Notes: generated by a model from the sequence alone, not told the origin. 64,000 bases of DNA from an uncultured Alistipes sp. (GCA_900768045.1 CAAGBL010000099.1:1-64000); one strand, 5' to 3'; shown: positions 40,754-50,413, numbered from the stretch's first letter. A program made the numbers and translations.

Positions 40754-42993
40754 AGGTTAGCTTTTAATATTATTTTTAATTCTTTGCTCTTTGTTAGTTC
40801 GTCGTGCGATATGCGATACTTGTTTACCTGCTTACCGCCAAGCACAACACCCGAGATATAGTCGCCCTCGCCCTCGGTAGTAATTGTAAGCGTGCCATGG
40901 TCGGTGTCAATCTCCACACGCTCAAAGCGTGGCGTTGTGAGAGTGTAGTAAGGCTCGCCTGGGCAGTCGGGATAGAGGCCCATCATCGAGAACACCGCCC
41001 ATGCCGACATTGTTCCCGTGTCGTCGTTGCCTGGTAGTCCGTCGGGGGTTGTCGAGTAGTTCTCGTCGAGTAGCTGCTTCACAAGCTGCTGCGTGCGCCA
41101 CTCCTCGCCCTTAACACGGCTAAAGAGGTATGGATAGGCAATATCTGGCTCGTTTGTGGGATCGTAATATCCATTCTCAAACACACTCCACAGCTTCTTT
41201 ATAAACACCTTGCTGCCACCCATATACTTTATCAAGCCCTCAACATCGTGGGGCACAAAGAAGGTATAGTTCCACGAGCTACCCTCATGGAATCCTATAG
41301 TATTCGAGAAGTTGGCACCCGCCGTAGGATCGAACTCGCCCACATACTCGCCATCGTCGCCGATAGGACGCATAGCACCATCAGCCTTAGAGTAGTAGTG
41401 TCGCCAGCCCGAGGCACGACGCTCAAGCTCCTCTGCAAACTTTATATCGCCCATCTCACGTGCCATGCGAGCAAGAGCATTATCAGCAACATAGTACTCG
41501 AGGGCGTGCGATACCGAGTTATCACCCGACATATCCTGCGCAAACATGCCTACAGGGATATATCCTCGCTCAATATATGGGTCGATATCTGGGCGCATGG
41601 TGTTACACTTGCCTGGCGTTGTTGCCGAGCGCTTCATAGCCTCGTATGCCGCCTCAATATCGAAGTCACGCAACCCCTTGAGGTAACTATCAACAATCAC
41701 CGGTATTGCAGGATCGCCCTCCATGGTAAATGTCTCACGGCCATATAGCTCCCAACGTGGCAGCCAACCCCACTCCTTCGACATAGCCACCATCGAGCGT
41801 ATCATGTCGGTTTGCACGTCGGGATATGCCAACGTAAGCAGCTGATGAACATTACGATAAGTGTCCCATAGCGAGAATACCGTATATCTGTTATAGTCCT
41901 CTGCCAAGCCCGTAACGCCACTCTCCATTGCGGGGTACTCGCCATTTACGTCGCTTAGGATGTTGGGGTGCAACAGCGCATGGTATAGTCCCGTATAGAA
42001 TATTGTGCGGTCGTCGTCCGAGCCACCCTCAACACGTATCTTGCCCAGTGCTTCGTTCCAGATGTTATGGGCCTCTGCTCGCACCTCGTCGAAGGAGCGA
42101 CGAGCAACCTCGGCCTCAAGGTTCTTACGGGCGTTTTCGATAGAGGTGTACGAAATACCCACCTTGACCTCTACAACCTCGCCTGGCGCAACCTCGCCCA
42201 ACGAGAAGTAGATGCCTATATCATCGCCCATAATCTCACGGGCGTAGCTTCTATATAGTTTGTACTCGCCACTATCGCCCGACCACTGCGCCTCGATACC
42301 CGTCATCTCGGGTTGTAGCTTCCAGTAGCCCGTGCTCTCAGCCTTGTGCGATATACGAGCCACGAAATATACGGGAAATACGGCTTGATTGGTGTAACAG
42401 AATGTTCCCAAGAGGCGCATGCCCTCAACCTCGCTATCGCTCACACGGCGGAGCATAGCTCCCGACTCGTTTGAGAGCGCAGTACCCATGTTTATAAGGA
42501 TATTGGCCTCGCCACCCTTAGTAAATGTGTAGCGCTCGATAGATGCTCGCTCCGAAGCTGTTGCCTCGGCACGCACGCCATACTTATCGTAGGTCGTAGC
42601 ATAGTAGCCTGGCTCTGCTATTTCGTCGACGTATGTCGAGCCGTGGTCGTACCTGTTGGGCATAATATCGCCTACTGTAGCCATCGTGATTATCGCTCCT
42701 AACTCGGGGCAACCAACGCCACTTAGTGCACCATGTGCAAAGCCCACGCTATACTTATTACGAATATCGTAAGGTGCTGACCACCAACGGTTATCCTTAT
42801 CGAAGCGATTAAGCTCCGAGCCCGTAACGTTGAATGGCACAACAGCCATCATGCCATGGGGCACAACAGCGCCAGGGTGTGTCACCGAGTAGTCGGCAGT
42901 GCCGATAAATGGATCTACCCACTGTGTTGGCTCCGAAGCCCAGAGCGTAAAACATGATATTGTCACCAATAGCGTTAGTAGTAGTCGCCTCAT
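40750..42993 (-). CDS. GH92 family alpha-mannosidase, secreted
   Basis: A second GH92 enzyme, 747 residues, clearly diverged from its neighbour. The signal peptide MRRLLLTLLVTISCFTLWAS lacks a lipobox at the cleavage site, so the protein is probably periplasmic. Core motifs are VDPFIGTADYSVTHPGAVVP, TVFSLWDTYRNVHQLLTL, GWLPRWELYGRETFTMEGDP, EGSSWNYTFFVPHDVEGL (general-acid region) and GNDDTGTMSAWAVFSMMGLY (base region). The loop after LPRW differs from the WGWDNG form in the other copy, so linkage preference may differ. It overlaps the next GH92 gene by four bases and follows the GH97 gene by five. Confidence 0.92.
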   Translation of the reverse strand: MRRLLLTLLVTISCFTLWASEPTQWVDPFIGTADYSVTHPGAVVPHGMMAVVPFNVTGSELNRFDKDNRWWSAPYDIRNKYSVGFAHGALSGVGCPELGAIITMATVGDIMPNRYDHGSTYVDEIAEPGYYATTYDKYGVRAEATASERASIERYTFTKGGEANILINMGTALSNESGAMLRRVSDSEVEGMRLLGTFCYTNQAVFPVYFVARISHKAESTGYWKLQPEMTGIEAQWSGDSGEYKLYRSYAREIMGDDIGIYFSLGEVAPGEVVEVKVGISYTSIENARKNLEAEVARRSFDEVRAEAHNIWNEALGKIRVEGGSDDDRTIFYTGLYHALLHPNILSDVNGEYPAMESGVTGLAEDYNRYTVFSLWDTYRNVHQLLTLAYPDVQTDMIRSMVAMSKEWGWLPRWELYGRETFTMEGDPAIPVIVDSYLKGLRDFDIEAAYEAMKRSATTPGKCNTMRPDIDPYIERGYIPVGMFAQDMSGDNSVSHALEYYVADNALARMAREMGDIKFAEELERRASGWRHYYSKADGAMRPIGDDGEYVGEFDPTAGANFSNTIGFHEGSSWNYTFFVPHDVEGLIKYMGGSKVFIKKLWSVFENGYYDPTNEPDIAYPYLFSRVKGEEWRTQQLVKQLLDENYSTTPDGLPGNDDTGTMSAWAVFSMMGLYPDCPGEPYYTLTTPRFERVEIDTDHGTLTITTEGEGDYISGVVLGGKQVNKYRISHDELTKSKELKIILKANL

Positions 42994-42998
42994 AGTAT

Positions 42999-44948
42999 CT
43001 ATTTGCTCTTTTTACACTTTATAACAAAGCCGCCGCCCCTCTGCATCACTATATTTAATTTATCAGTGGGCGAAGAGATCTTTTGGTAGGTATATCCTGA
43101 GTCAGTGTCGTTATCACGATATACCTCCACCTCATCTACCTCAGTGGGTAGTGCCACCTCGATAGTCATTGCATCACACTCGCCATTAAGGCCCGCAATA
43201 TAGAGCTCGCCGTCGTGCGACAGACGCTCCGATATTATGTGCTCGCCAATCTTGCCAGATATTGTTCTGCTCGACGCCCATGTCGTAGGTATTGAGCTAA
43301 GGAATGCCGTATACTGGGGCTCTTTATCGTATGCCGTAGGCGAGTCGCAGAGCATGGCAAGTGGCTGGTTGTAAACCACATACATTGCTAACTGATGGCA
43401 TCGTGTACCCTGACTCATAGGTCGTGAATAGTTGGGCACATACTCCTCACGCTGCGCATTACGCATAGCACCAGGGGTATAGTCCATAGGGCCTGCCACA
43501 GCACGTATAAATGGAATTGTCACGTCGTATGTTATCTGGTCGTGCTCCCTGCCGAGCCACTTCATGGTCTCGAGGCCGTGCACACCCTCAAAGTTTATGG
43601 CATTGGGGTATGTTCGTTGCAATCCCGTAGGCTTATACACACCGTGATAATCAACAAGTAAGCGGTATTTCGCTGCTATCTCTGCCACGTCATAGACAAA
43701 GCGCACCATCTCTTGGTCATCTCTATCGAGGAAGTCAACTTTCCAACCCTTAACACCCAACTCGGAGTAGTGCTTACACAACCCCTCAACATCACGCTGT
43801 AATGCCCAGTAGCCAGCCCAGAGGATTATGCCAACGCCTCGCTGCTTGCCATAGTCAACAAGTTCCGCTATATCAATCTCGGGCACAACCCTCATAAGGT
43901 CAGCCTCGCCTTTAACCGACCAGCCCTCGTCCAAAATGACATACTCGATGCCGTAGCGTGATGCGAAGTCGATGTAATATTTATATGTTTGGTTGTTGAT
44001 GCCCACCTCGAAGTCGACACCCTCCAAACCCCAGTCGTTCCACCACTCCCAGGCAACCTTGCCGGGCTTAATCCACGAGGTATCTGCCAGGCGACATTCG
44101 TCAGCCAAGTTCCACACTAAGCGGCTATCAGCCAACTCTTTATCCTTGGTAGCGATAACAACACCTCGCCATGGGAAAGTACGCTTGCCCGAGCACTCTG
44201 CGATGTATGTCTTACGAGATTTTACCACGCCCTGCAACATATTGTAGTCGCCCTGCTCAACTCTATCAGGGAGGGTTGCAAACTCGGTATCAATGACGCC
44301 ATCTTGGTCACGATTCGAGAGGAACATGCCAGGGTAGTCCTCGAGGTTCGACTCAATGATGCAGACCTTCAGAGCGCCATGCTCAACAACGGCTGGCGTG
44401 AACATCAGCCTGCGCCAATCGATATCCTTAAGAGCCACATGGCTATATGTATTCTCAAACGAGGTATAAAACTGCGTTGAGTAGTCCGACGTAGCATCTG
44501 CCTTAAAGTTCACATAGGGGACCCACGCCATATCCTCGTCGCCAAACATAAATTCGGCAACCTCGTCTACGATGGTGTAATCACCCTCGTAGTCCGATAT
44601 AAATCTGTAAGCCACACCGTCGTCGTAGGCACGAAGCTCCACAGCAAAACCCTCAAACGCCACTACAGCCGAGTTATAGAGTTCATGCTTATAGGTTTTT
44701 ACCTTGCCCTTGCCAACATTCTCGCCCCAAACACCCTCAGATGTTATCATCTTGAGTGCCGATGGCTCAACGGCCTTGGAGTCTGTCTGATAGCTATATG
44801 CCCACCAACGTAGCTCGCCATCACGCCAGTCGAGCGACACAAGGTTGTTGCCACATGGCGACACCACGCCAACGATATCTCTTGGGCGCTTAGCCTCGAC
44901 GCTAAAGCATAGGCACAAAGCCAAAACTATGAGCACAAATCTTCTCAT
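42999..44948 (-). CDS. GH97 family glycoside hydrolase
   Basis: A 649-residue exported hydrolase of the SusB/GH97 family (alpha-glucosidases and alpha-galactosidases, calcium-dependent). It has a signal peptide, MRRFVLIVLALCLCFSVEA. The N-terminal super-sandwich domain covers about residues 25-290. The barrel starts near KPGKVAWEWWNDWGLEGVDF and includes YVILDEGWSVKGEADL, VKGWKVDFLDRDDQEM and INFEGVHGLETMKW. An Asp at KVDF with a following Glu at FEG would fit the retaining, galactosidase-like branch rather than inverting SusB. That sub-assignment is from memory and tentative. The gene starts three bases after rlmN and leads into two GH92 genes. Confidence 0.9.
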   Translation of the reverse strand: MRRFVLIVLALCLCFSVEAKRPRDIVGVVSPCGNNLVSLDWRDGELRWWAYSYQTDSKAVEPSALKMITSEGVWGENVGKGKVKTYKHELYNSAVVAFEGFAVELRAYDDGVAYRFISDYEGDYTIVDEVAEFMFGDEDMAWVPYVNFKADATSDYSTQFYTSFENTYSHVALKDIDWRRLMFTPAVVEHGALKVCIIESNLEDYPGMFLSNRDQDGVIDTEFATLPDRVEQGDYNMLQGVVKSRKTYIAECSGKRTFPWRGVVIATKDKELADSRLVWNLADECRLADTSWIKPGKVAWEWWNDWGLEGVDFEVGINNQTYKYYIDFASRYGIEYVILDEGWSVKGEADLMRVVPEIDIAELVDYGKQRGVGIILWAGYWALQRDVEGLCKHYSELGVKGWKVDFLDRDDQEMVRFVYDVAEIAAKYRLLVDYHGVYKPTGLQRTYPNAINFEGVHGLETMKWLGREHDQITYDVTIPFIRAVAGPMDYTPGAMRNAQREEYVPNYSRPMSQGTRCHQLAMYVVYNQPLAMLCDSPTAYDKEPQYTAFLSSIPTTWASSRTISGKIGEHIISERLSHDGELYIAGLNGECDAMTIEVALPTEVDEVEVYRDNDTDSGYTYQKISSPTDKLNIVMQRGGGFVIKCKKSK

Positions 44949-44951
44949 CGT

Positions 44952-45977
44952 CTATCTCTTTTCGGCGGTTGACAACAGTCCACATGCCGCCTCGATATCC
45001 TCGCCACGTGAGGCACGCAGGGTGGTCTGTATGCCACGCTTAGTGAGCGTATCACGGAACTCGATAATCTTATCTAATTCAGGTGAGTAGAATGGCGAAT
45101 CGGGAATCTTGTGGAAGCGGATAAGGTTAATGCGACACTTGATACCATCGAGCAATCTCGACAGCTCTTTGATGTGGCGCATAGACGAGTTCATGCCCTC
45201 CAACACTATATACTCGAACGAGACACGACGCTGGTGCGTGAAGTCGTAGCGACGCAATATGTCGCACACCTCACGAATAGAGTAACTATTCTCAATAGGC
45301 ATAATCTCTCGGCGCTCCTCAGGGAATGGGTTGTGGAGCGACACGGCAATATGCACCTTCGACTCGTCGAGTAAGCGAGGTAGCGTGCGAGCAACACCCG
45401 CTGTCGATACGGTGATGCGTGTTGGCGACCACGCCATGCCCCACTCGGCGGTAAGTATGTCGAGTGTTAGAAGCAGGTTGTCTATATTGTCGAGAGGCTC
45501 GCCCATACCCATAAACACAAGGTTGGTTAGCTTATCTCGCTCGGGGATAGATAGTATCTGGTTAATTATCTCTGTTGCAGTGAGATGGTGGCGAAAGCCC
45601 ATGCGTCCTGTAGCGCAGAATTTGCAGCCCATCTTGCAGCCCGCCTGCGACGATACGCATAGTGTCATGCGCTCGCCATCGGGGATAAGTGCCGACTCAA
45701 TATACTCGCCCTCAGAGGTGCGAAACAAGTACTTCTTTGTTCCGTCTTGCGATACCGACTCCTTTAGTGGAGCGCTCAAACCCAACTCGCAATGCTCCTT
45801 AAGTATCTCACGTGCCACCTTCGACAGGTCGGTCATCGAGTCGATGTCGGTAACAAAGCGTGAGTATAGCCATCTGGCTATCTGCTTGTGCGCAAAGCGT
45901 GGCAAGCCGAGCTCCTCACATAGAGTCTTTAGTTGGGCCAATGATGCCCCATATAGCCTAAATTTCGAAATAGCCAT
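44952..45977 (-). CDS. rlmN: Dual-specificity 23S rRNA/tRNA adenine C2-methyltransferase
   Basis: A radical-SAM enzyme making m2A at A2503 of 23S rRNA and A37 of some tRNAs. The 341-residue protein has the 4Fe-4S motif CKMGCKFCATG (C-x3-C-x2-C), preceded by LCVSSQAG, and the SAM-binding GMGEPLDN. The resolving Cys sits in AACGLLS at the extreme C-terminus and its partner is the first Cys of LCVSSQAG. It is the first gene of a run that continues with GH97 and two GH92 glycosidases at gaps of three bases, five bases and a four-base overlap. Placing an rRNA methylase at the head of a glycosidase operon is unusual. Confidence 0.95.
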   Translation of the reverse strand: MAISKFRLYGASLAQLKTLCEELGLPRFAHKQIARWLYSRFVTDIDSMTDLSKVAREILKEHCELGLSAPLKESVSQDGTKKYLFRTSEGEYIESALIPDGERMTLCVSSQAGCKMGCKFCATGRMGFRHHLTATEIINQILSIPERDKLTNLVFMGMGEPLDNIDNLLLTLDILTAEWGMAWSPTRITVSTAGVARTLPRLLDESKVHIAVSLHNPFPEERREIMPIENSYSIREVCDILRRYDFTHQRRVSFEYIVLEGMNSSMRHIKELSRLLDGIKCRINLIRFHKIPDSPFYSPELDKIIEFRDTLTKRGIQTTLRASRGEDIEAACGLLSTAEKR

Positions 45978-46004
45978 ACTACAAATAACTGCGTTTATCG
46001 ACTA

Positions 46005-46012
46005 CAAAATTA
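46005..46012 (-). promoter_or_regulatory. -7 box of the rlmN-GH97-GH92-GH92 run
   Basis: The complement reads TAATTTTG, an exact TAnnTTTG match 27 bases before the rlmN start. It is the only such box seen upstream of the run. Confidence 0.45.
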
Positions 46013-46065
46013 ATAAAAATAAAATATTTTTCAGTCAGAAATGATAATTTTTCGGAATTTATGTA

Positions 46066-46073
46066 TATCTTTG
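46066..46073 (+). promoter_or_regulatory. -7 box of the tonB-like gene
   Basis: TATCTTTG, an exact match, 70 bases upstream of the ATG and divergent from the rlmN box. Confidence 0.55.
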
Positions 46074-46143
46074 CGTAGTGTTGTGCGTATGTGTGCACAC
46101 AACTCAGAGCCTAAGATTCTAAAAACTAAAAAATTAACGATAC

Positions 46144-46836
46144 ATGGAGATTAAGAAATCACCTAAAGCAGACCTCGAAAACAAAAAGATGCTCTTTTTG
46201 GAGATTGGTCTTGTAATTGCATTGGCAGTAGCTGGTACAGCATTTGCTATTAGCTCAAAACCCGAACCAGAGCCTTACACTCCTCCAAAGCAGGATGTTC
46301 GTGAGCAAGAGTTTGAGATGGATAGAACCGTTCAGGAGCAGCAGCAGCAGCCTGAGCAGCAGAAGGCAAAGACACAGGTGCTTGCCGACGTGCTTACTAT
46401 CGTATCTAACGACACTAAGATTGATACTCCAGACCTTTTGTTCTCTGACGATGCTTCAGCATTCGACGACTTTGAGTTCGAGGTAGAGGAGGTTGTAGAG
46501 AATATTGTTGAGGAGGAGATCTTCGTAACAGCCGAGGAGATGCCTACATTCCAGGGCGGCGACCTTTCAAAGTTCCGTAACTGGGTTCAGTCGAACGTTA
46601 AGTATCCACAGATTGCTCTTGAGAACGGTATCCAGGGTAACGTGGTTATCAAGTTCGTCGTTGAGAAGGACGGTAAGCTTTCAAATATCCAAGTGCTTCA
46701 GACTCCAGATAAGACCTTGGCAGATGCAGCTGTTCAGGTGCTTCAGAAGTCACCAAAGTGGAAGCCAGGTAAGCAGCGTAACAAGCCAGTGCGTGTTACC
46801 TACACTTTGCCTGTATCATTCAAAATCCAGCAGTAA
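46144..46836 (+). CDS. TonB-family energy transducer
   Basis: A 230-residue TonB-like protein coupling the proton-motive force to outer-membrane receptors. The cytosolic lead (MEIKKSPKADLENKKMLFLE) is followed by one transmembrane helix (IGLVIALAVAGTAFAI, residues about 22-37). A Pro/Glu/Gln-rich periplasmic linker follows (PEPEPYTPPKQDVREQEFEM; later QEQQQQPEQQKAK). The C-terminal TonB domain (about residues 140-230) includes NWVQSNVKYPQIALENGIQG, VVIKFVVEKDGKLSNIQV, KSPKWKPGKQ and the final TYTLPVSFKIQQ. exbB and exbD are not adjacent. It is a single-gene unit with its own -7 box and a terminator. Confidence 0.92.
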   Translation: MEIKKSPKADLENKKMLFLEIGLVIALAVAGTAFAISSKPEPEPYTPPKQDVREQEFEMDRTVQEQQQQPEQQKAKTQVLADVLTIVSNDTKIDTPDLLFSDDASAFDDFEFEVEEVVENIVEEEIFVTAEEMPTFQGGDLSKFRNWVQSNVKYPQIALENGIQGNVVIKFVVEKDGKLSNIQVLQTPDKTLADAAVQVLQKSPKWKPGKQRNKPVRVTYTLPVSFKIQQ

Positions 46837-46856
46837 GGCTTAGCCACATACTATAG

Positions 46857-46890
46857 AGGGGTACCGCTTAATAGGTGGCACCCCTTATTT
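46857..46890 (+). terminator. Terminator of the tonB-like gene
   Basis: AGGGGTACC (46857-46865) pairs with GGCACCCCT with one mismatch, followed by TATTTTATAAAA. It lies 20 bases past the stop. Confidence 0.6.
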
Positions 46891-46912
46891 TATAAAACCT
46901 CCTATAATATAT

Positions 46913-48148
46913 ATGAAAGAGGAAACAAAAGAGAGTACTAAGCGTCGCCAAGGCGAGCCACAACCTACCGTTGAGGAGCGTGACATACGTGCCGTGCTCG
47001 TAGCCGTGATTCGTGATAGCCAAAATCCCGACACAGCACACGAGTACCTCGACGAGTTGGAGTTCTTGGCAGAGACAGCTAACATAAAGAGCGTTAAGCG
47101 CTTCACACAGCGACTACCTCAGCCACTATCAAAGATCTACGTAGGTCCTGGTAAGCTCGAGGAGATTGCGCTATGGTGCAAGGAGAACGAGATTGATGTT
47201 GCCATCTTCGACGACGAGCTATCGCCAGCACAGACACGCAATATTGAGCAGGCCATGCCGTGCAAGATTATGGACCGCACACGCCTAATTCTCGATATCT
47301 TCATGTCACGTGCGCAGACAGCATACGCCAAGACACAGGTTGAGTTGGCGCATAACGAGTATATGCTACCTCGACTTACTGGTATGTGGACGCACCTTGA
47401 GCGTCAGCGTGGTGGTACAGGTACACGTGGTGGTGCTGGTGAGCGTGAGATTGAGACCGATAGACGTATTGTGCGCAACCGCATCACAAAGCTTAAGGAA
47501 GACCTCAAAAAAATCGACCGTCAGATGGCCGTTCAGCGCTCCAACCGTGGTCAGATGGTGCGTGTGGCATTGGTGGGATATACCAACGTGGGTAAGTCGA
47601 CATTGATGAACCTACTCTCGAAGAGTGAGGTGTTTGCCGAGAACAAGCTCTTTGCTACTCTCGACACCACCGTACGCAAGGTTGTCTTCGACAATCTCCC
47701 ATTCCTCATGTCCGACACCGTAGGTTTTATCCGCAAGCTCCCTACCGAGCTTATCGAGTCGTTCAAGTCGACACTCGACGAGGTGCGTGAGGCCGACCTT
47801 CTATTGCATGTCGTGGACATCTCGCACCCAGGCTTCGAGGATCAGATTGCCGTTGTTAAGCAGACCCTTGCCGACATCGGTGCTGGCGACAAGCCTACAT
47901 TCCTTATCTTCAATAAGATAGATGCCTATACATATACCCCTAAGGAGGAGGACGACCTAACACCCGTAACCAAAGAGAACCTCTCGCTCGACGATTTGAA
48001 GAAGAGCTGGATTGCCAAGGCAAACACCCCTTGCATATTTATCTCAGCACGTGAGAAGATGGGCGTGGAGAAGCTACGCAACGACCTCTACGGCATGGTG
48101 CGAGAGATACACGCAGGCCGTTATCCATTTAACAACTTCCTATACTAA
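46913..48148 (+). CDS. hflX: Ribosome-associated GTPase HflX
   Basis: A 50S-binding GTPase that rescues stalled or stressed ribosomes. The 411-residue protein has the HflX N-terminal domain (about residues 1-205) with the RQRGGTGTRGGAGEREIETD signature and the coiled-coil RRIVRNRITKLKEDLKKI. The G domain shows G1 GYTNVGKSTLMNLL, G2 in FATLDTTVRKV, G3 DTVGFIRKLP, G4 NKID and G5 ISAREKMG. It starts a run with upp, a cyclophilin gene and a DAHP synthase gene, all plus-strand with gaps of 12-21 bases. Confidence 0.95.
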   Translation: MKEETKESTKRRQGEPQPTVEERDIRAVLVAVIRDSQNPDTAHEYLDELEFLAETANIKSVKRFTQRLPQPLSKIYVGPGKLEEIALWCKENEIDVAIFDDELSPAQTRNIEQAMPCKIMDRTRLILDIFMSRAQTAYAKTQVELAHNEYMLPRLTGMWTHLERQRGGTGTRGGAGEREIETDRRIVRNRITKLKEDLKKIDRQMAVQRSNRGQMVRVALVGYTNVGKSTLMNLLSKSEVFAENKLFATLDTTVRKVVFDNLPFLMSDTVGFIRKLPTELIESFKSTLDEVREADLLLHVVDISHPGFEDQIAVVKQTLADIGAGDKPTFLIFNKIDAYTYTPKEEDDLTPVTKENLSLDDLKKSWIAKANTPCIFISAREKMGVEKLRNDLYGMVREIHAGRYPFNNFLY

Positions 48149-48169
48149 GCTATCAAACACCTCAAAAAT

Positions 48170-48823
48170 ATGGTTAAGATACTAAACAAGGAGAACACCA
48201 TTCTCAACAAGTTCCTCTCACAAATGCGTGATAAGCACGTGCAAGGCGACTCTATGCGCTTCCGTCGCAACATGGAGCGTGTTGCCGAGATTATGGCTTA
48301 CGAGATTTCAAAGAAGCTTAACTACAAGACACGCATGGTCGAGACTCCTCTCGGCATTGCTGCTGTCGAGGAGATTAGCGACAAGGTTGTTATTGCCACA
48401 ATCCTTCGTGCAGGACTACCTTTCCACCAGGGCTTCCTCAACTACTTCGACGATGCCGACAATGGCTTCGTTTCGGCATACCGCAAGAGCCGTCCCGATG
48501 GTAGCTTCATCGTAGATGTCGAGTATGTATCTACCTCGTCGCTTGCTGGCAAGACACTTATCTTAGTTGATCCTATGCTCGCTACGGGAACATCGCTCAT
48601 GCTTGTTTACAACGCTCTTATTCGTCGTGCTGGCGAGCCTGAGCATACTCACTTTGCCGCAGCCTTCGCCTCGGAGCAGGGCGTGGAGTATGTACGCAAA
48701 CACACCAACCCCGAGAAGTGCACGTTGTGGTGCGCATCGGTCGATCCAGAGCTTACATCTAAGTCGTATATCGTGCCAGGCATTGGCGATGCTGGCGACT
48801 TGGCTTACGGCGTAAAACTATAA
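48170..48823 (+). CDS. upp: Uracil phosphoribosyltransferase
   Basis: Salvages uracil to UMP using PRPP. The 217-residue protein has a PRPP loop in VDPMLATGTSLMLVYNAL, the RAGLPFHQGFLNYF segment, and a uracil-binding C-terminal region (YIVPGIGDAGDLAYG) where the G-D-A-G-D sequence is conserved. The start MVKILNKENTILNKFLSQMR is normal for Bacteroidetes homologs. No attenuator is evident upstream. Confidence 0.95.
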   Translation: MVKILNKENTILNKFLSQMRDKHVQGDSMRFRRNMERVAEIMAYEISKKLNYKTRMVETPLGIAAVEEISDKVVIATILRAGLPFHQGFLNYFDDADNGFVSAYRKSRPDGSFIVDVEYVSTSSLAGKTLILVDPMLATGTSLMLVYNALIRRAGEPEHTHFAAAFASEQGVEYVRKHTNPEKCTLWCASVDPELTSKSYIVPGIGDAGDLAYGVKL

Positions 48824-48844
48824 ATCTTTTAAACACAAGACATT

Positions 48845-49282
48845 ATGAAATACGCAATTATATCTACCGAGAAGGGCGACATGAAGGCTGAGTTGTATCA
48901 GAACGAAACCCCTATCACTGTTGACAACTTCGTTAAGTTGGCCGAGAGCCATTTCTACGATGCTTTGTGCTTCCACCGTGTTATTCCTGACTTCGTTATT
49001 CAGGGTGGCTGCCCTAAGGGCGATGGCACAGGCGGTCCAGGCTATACTATCCCTTGCGAGACACGTGCCGAGCGCCAGTACCACGATCGTGGCGTGTTGT
49101 CTATGGCACATCGTGGCCCTAACACTGGTGGTTCGCAGTTCTTCATCTGCCACAACCGCATGAACACCCAGCACCTCGACGGCATGCACACATGCTTCGG
49201 TAAGGTTGTTGAGGGTGTAGATGTTATCGACGACATTCGTCCTGGTGATCTTATCCTCTCGATAACTATTGTTGAAGAGTAA
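48845..49282 (+). CDS. Cyclophilin-type peptidyl-prolyl isomerase
   Basis: A 145-residue cytosolic single-domain cyclophilin (no signal peptide). Catalytic and binding residues are in [20 protein letters not shown] (Arg of F-H-R-V), [16 protein letters not shown] and [13 protein letters not shown]. The usual Trp of the cyclosporin site is replaced by His in QHLDG, which is common in bacterial forms. Acts in protein folding. Confidence 0.92.
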   Translation: MKYAIISTEKGDMKAELYQNETPITVDNFVKLAESHFYDALCFHRVIPDFVIQGGCPKGDGTGGPGYTIPCETRAERQYHDRGVLSMAHRGPNTGGSQFFICHNRMNTQHLDGMHTCFGKVVEGVDVIDDIRPGDLILSITIVEE

Positions 49283-49294
49283 ACAATATAAGAA

Positions 49295-50356
49295 GTGAAG
49301 GAGTTTAAGCCACTTTTCGAGGATTGCGCCCTAAGCCCACTATACATAGCGGGCCCTTGTAGTGCTGAGAGCCGTGAGCAGCTACTCTCGGCAGCCAAGG
49401 GCGTGGCCAAGGCGGGCGTGCAAATATTCCGTGCTGGAGTGTGGAAGCCACGCACCAAGCCCGGCTCGTTTGAGGGTGTGGGTGCTGAGGCTCTCGAGTG
49501 GCTCAAGGAGGCTAAGGAGCGCTACTCGCTACGCATAGTTACCGAGGTGGCGACACCCGAGCACTTGGAACTTGCTCTTAAGGCGGGCGTCGATGGCGTG
49601 TGGATAGGAGCTCGCACCACCACAAACCCCTTTGCCACACAGCAGATTGCCGATGCGCTACAAGGCGTAGATACGGCAGTGCTCATCAAGAACCCCGTTA
49701 TCCCCGATGTCGATTTGTGGATAGGTGCTATCGAGCGTATATATAATAGTGGTATACGCCGCATTGCCGCCGTACACCGTGGCTTCGGCACACACCATGC
49801 TACGCTCTACCGCAACGACCCCCACTGGTCGGTGCCTATCGAGCTACAGCGCCTACTGCCAAGCATCACGCTTATATCTGATCCAAGCCACATCGGCGGC
49901 CGTCGTGACCTCGTTGCACCACTCTCGCAGCAAGCCCTCGACCTCGGCTTCTCGGGACTCATGGTCGAGTGTCACCCAACGCCCGATGAGGCACTTAGCG
50001 ACGCCTTGCAGCAGATAACGCCCGAGTGTTTTAAGGCAGTTATTGCAGGCCTTAAGTGGCGACGCACGCCGGCGGATAATGGTCTTCTCTCGCAGTACCG
50101 CATGCATATCGACACTATCGATAGCCGCATCGTCGAGCTTCTTGCCGAGCGCATGGAGGTAGCCCGTGAGATTGGCGAGCATAAGCGCCAGCACGGCATG
50201 GCTATCGTCCAGCGTGATAGATTCAACGAGGTGCTTAAGTCGGCTGAGGCACGTGCCGAGTTTATGGGCTTGTCACGTAGCTTTATCCACACCATCATCA
50301 CCGCTATCCACGAGGAGTCGGTGCGCCAACAGAGCGAGATTAATGGCGAAAACTAA
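49295..50356 (+). CDS. Bifunctional DAHP synthase / chorismate mutase
   Basis: Catalyses the first step of the shikimate pathway (phosphoenolpyruvate plus erythrose 4-phosphate) and the conversion of chorismate to prephenate. The 353-residue protein has a DAHP synthase type Ib domain (about residues 1-255: PLYIAGPCSAES, FRAGVWKPRTKPGSFEG, IGARTTTNPFATQQ, SLRIVTEV, DPSHIGGRRDLV). It is fused to an AroQ chorismate mutase (about residues 265-350: MHIDTIDSRIVELLAERMEV). In this fusion the mutase domain usually acts as the feedback sensor. The start is GTG at 49295; no ATG lies nearby in frame. It ends before a strong bidirectional terminator. Confidence 0.92.
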   Translation: MKEFKPLFEDCALSPLYIAGPCSAESREQLLSAAKGVAKAGVQIFRAGVWKPRTKPGSFEGVGAEALEWLKEAKERYSLRIVTEVATPEHLELALKAGVDGVWIGARTTTNPFATQQIADALQGVDTAVLIKNPVIPDVDLWIGAIERIYNSGIRRIAAVHRGFGTHHATLYRNDPHWSVPIELQRLLPSITLISDPSHIGGRRDLVAPLSQQALDLGFSGLMVECHPTPDEALSDALQQITPECFKAVIAGLKWRRTPADNGLLSQYRMHIDTIDSRIVELLAERMEVAREIGEHKRQHGMAIVQRDRFNEVLKSAEARAEFMGLSRSFIHTIITAIHEESVRQQSEINGEN

Positions 50357-50372
50357 ATGAAATATGGGTAAT

Positions 50373-50410
50373 AACCAACAAGGGCGGAAAATCTTCCGCC
50401 CTTGTTGGTT
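50373..50410. terminator. Strong bidirectional terminator
   Basis: A 17-bp perfect stem (50373-50389 with 50394-50410, core AACCAACAAGGGCGGAA) with a four-base AATC loop between convergent genes. It ends four bases before the complement of the zeta-like gene stop. Confidence 0.85.
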
Positions 50411-50413
50411 TAT

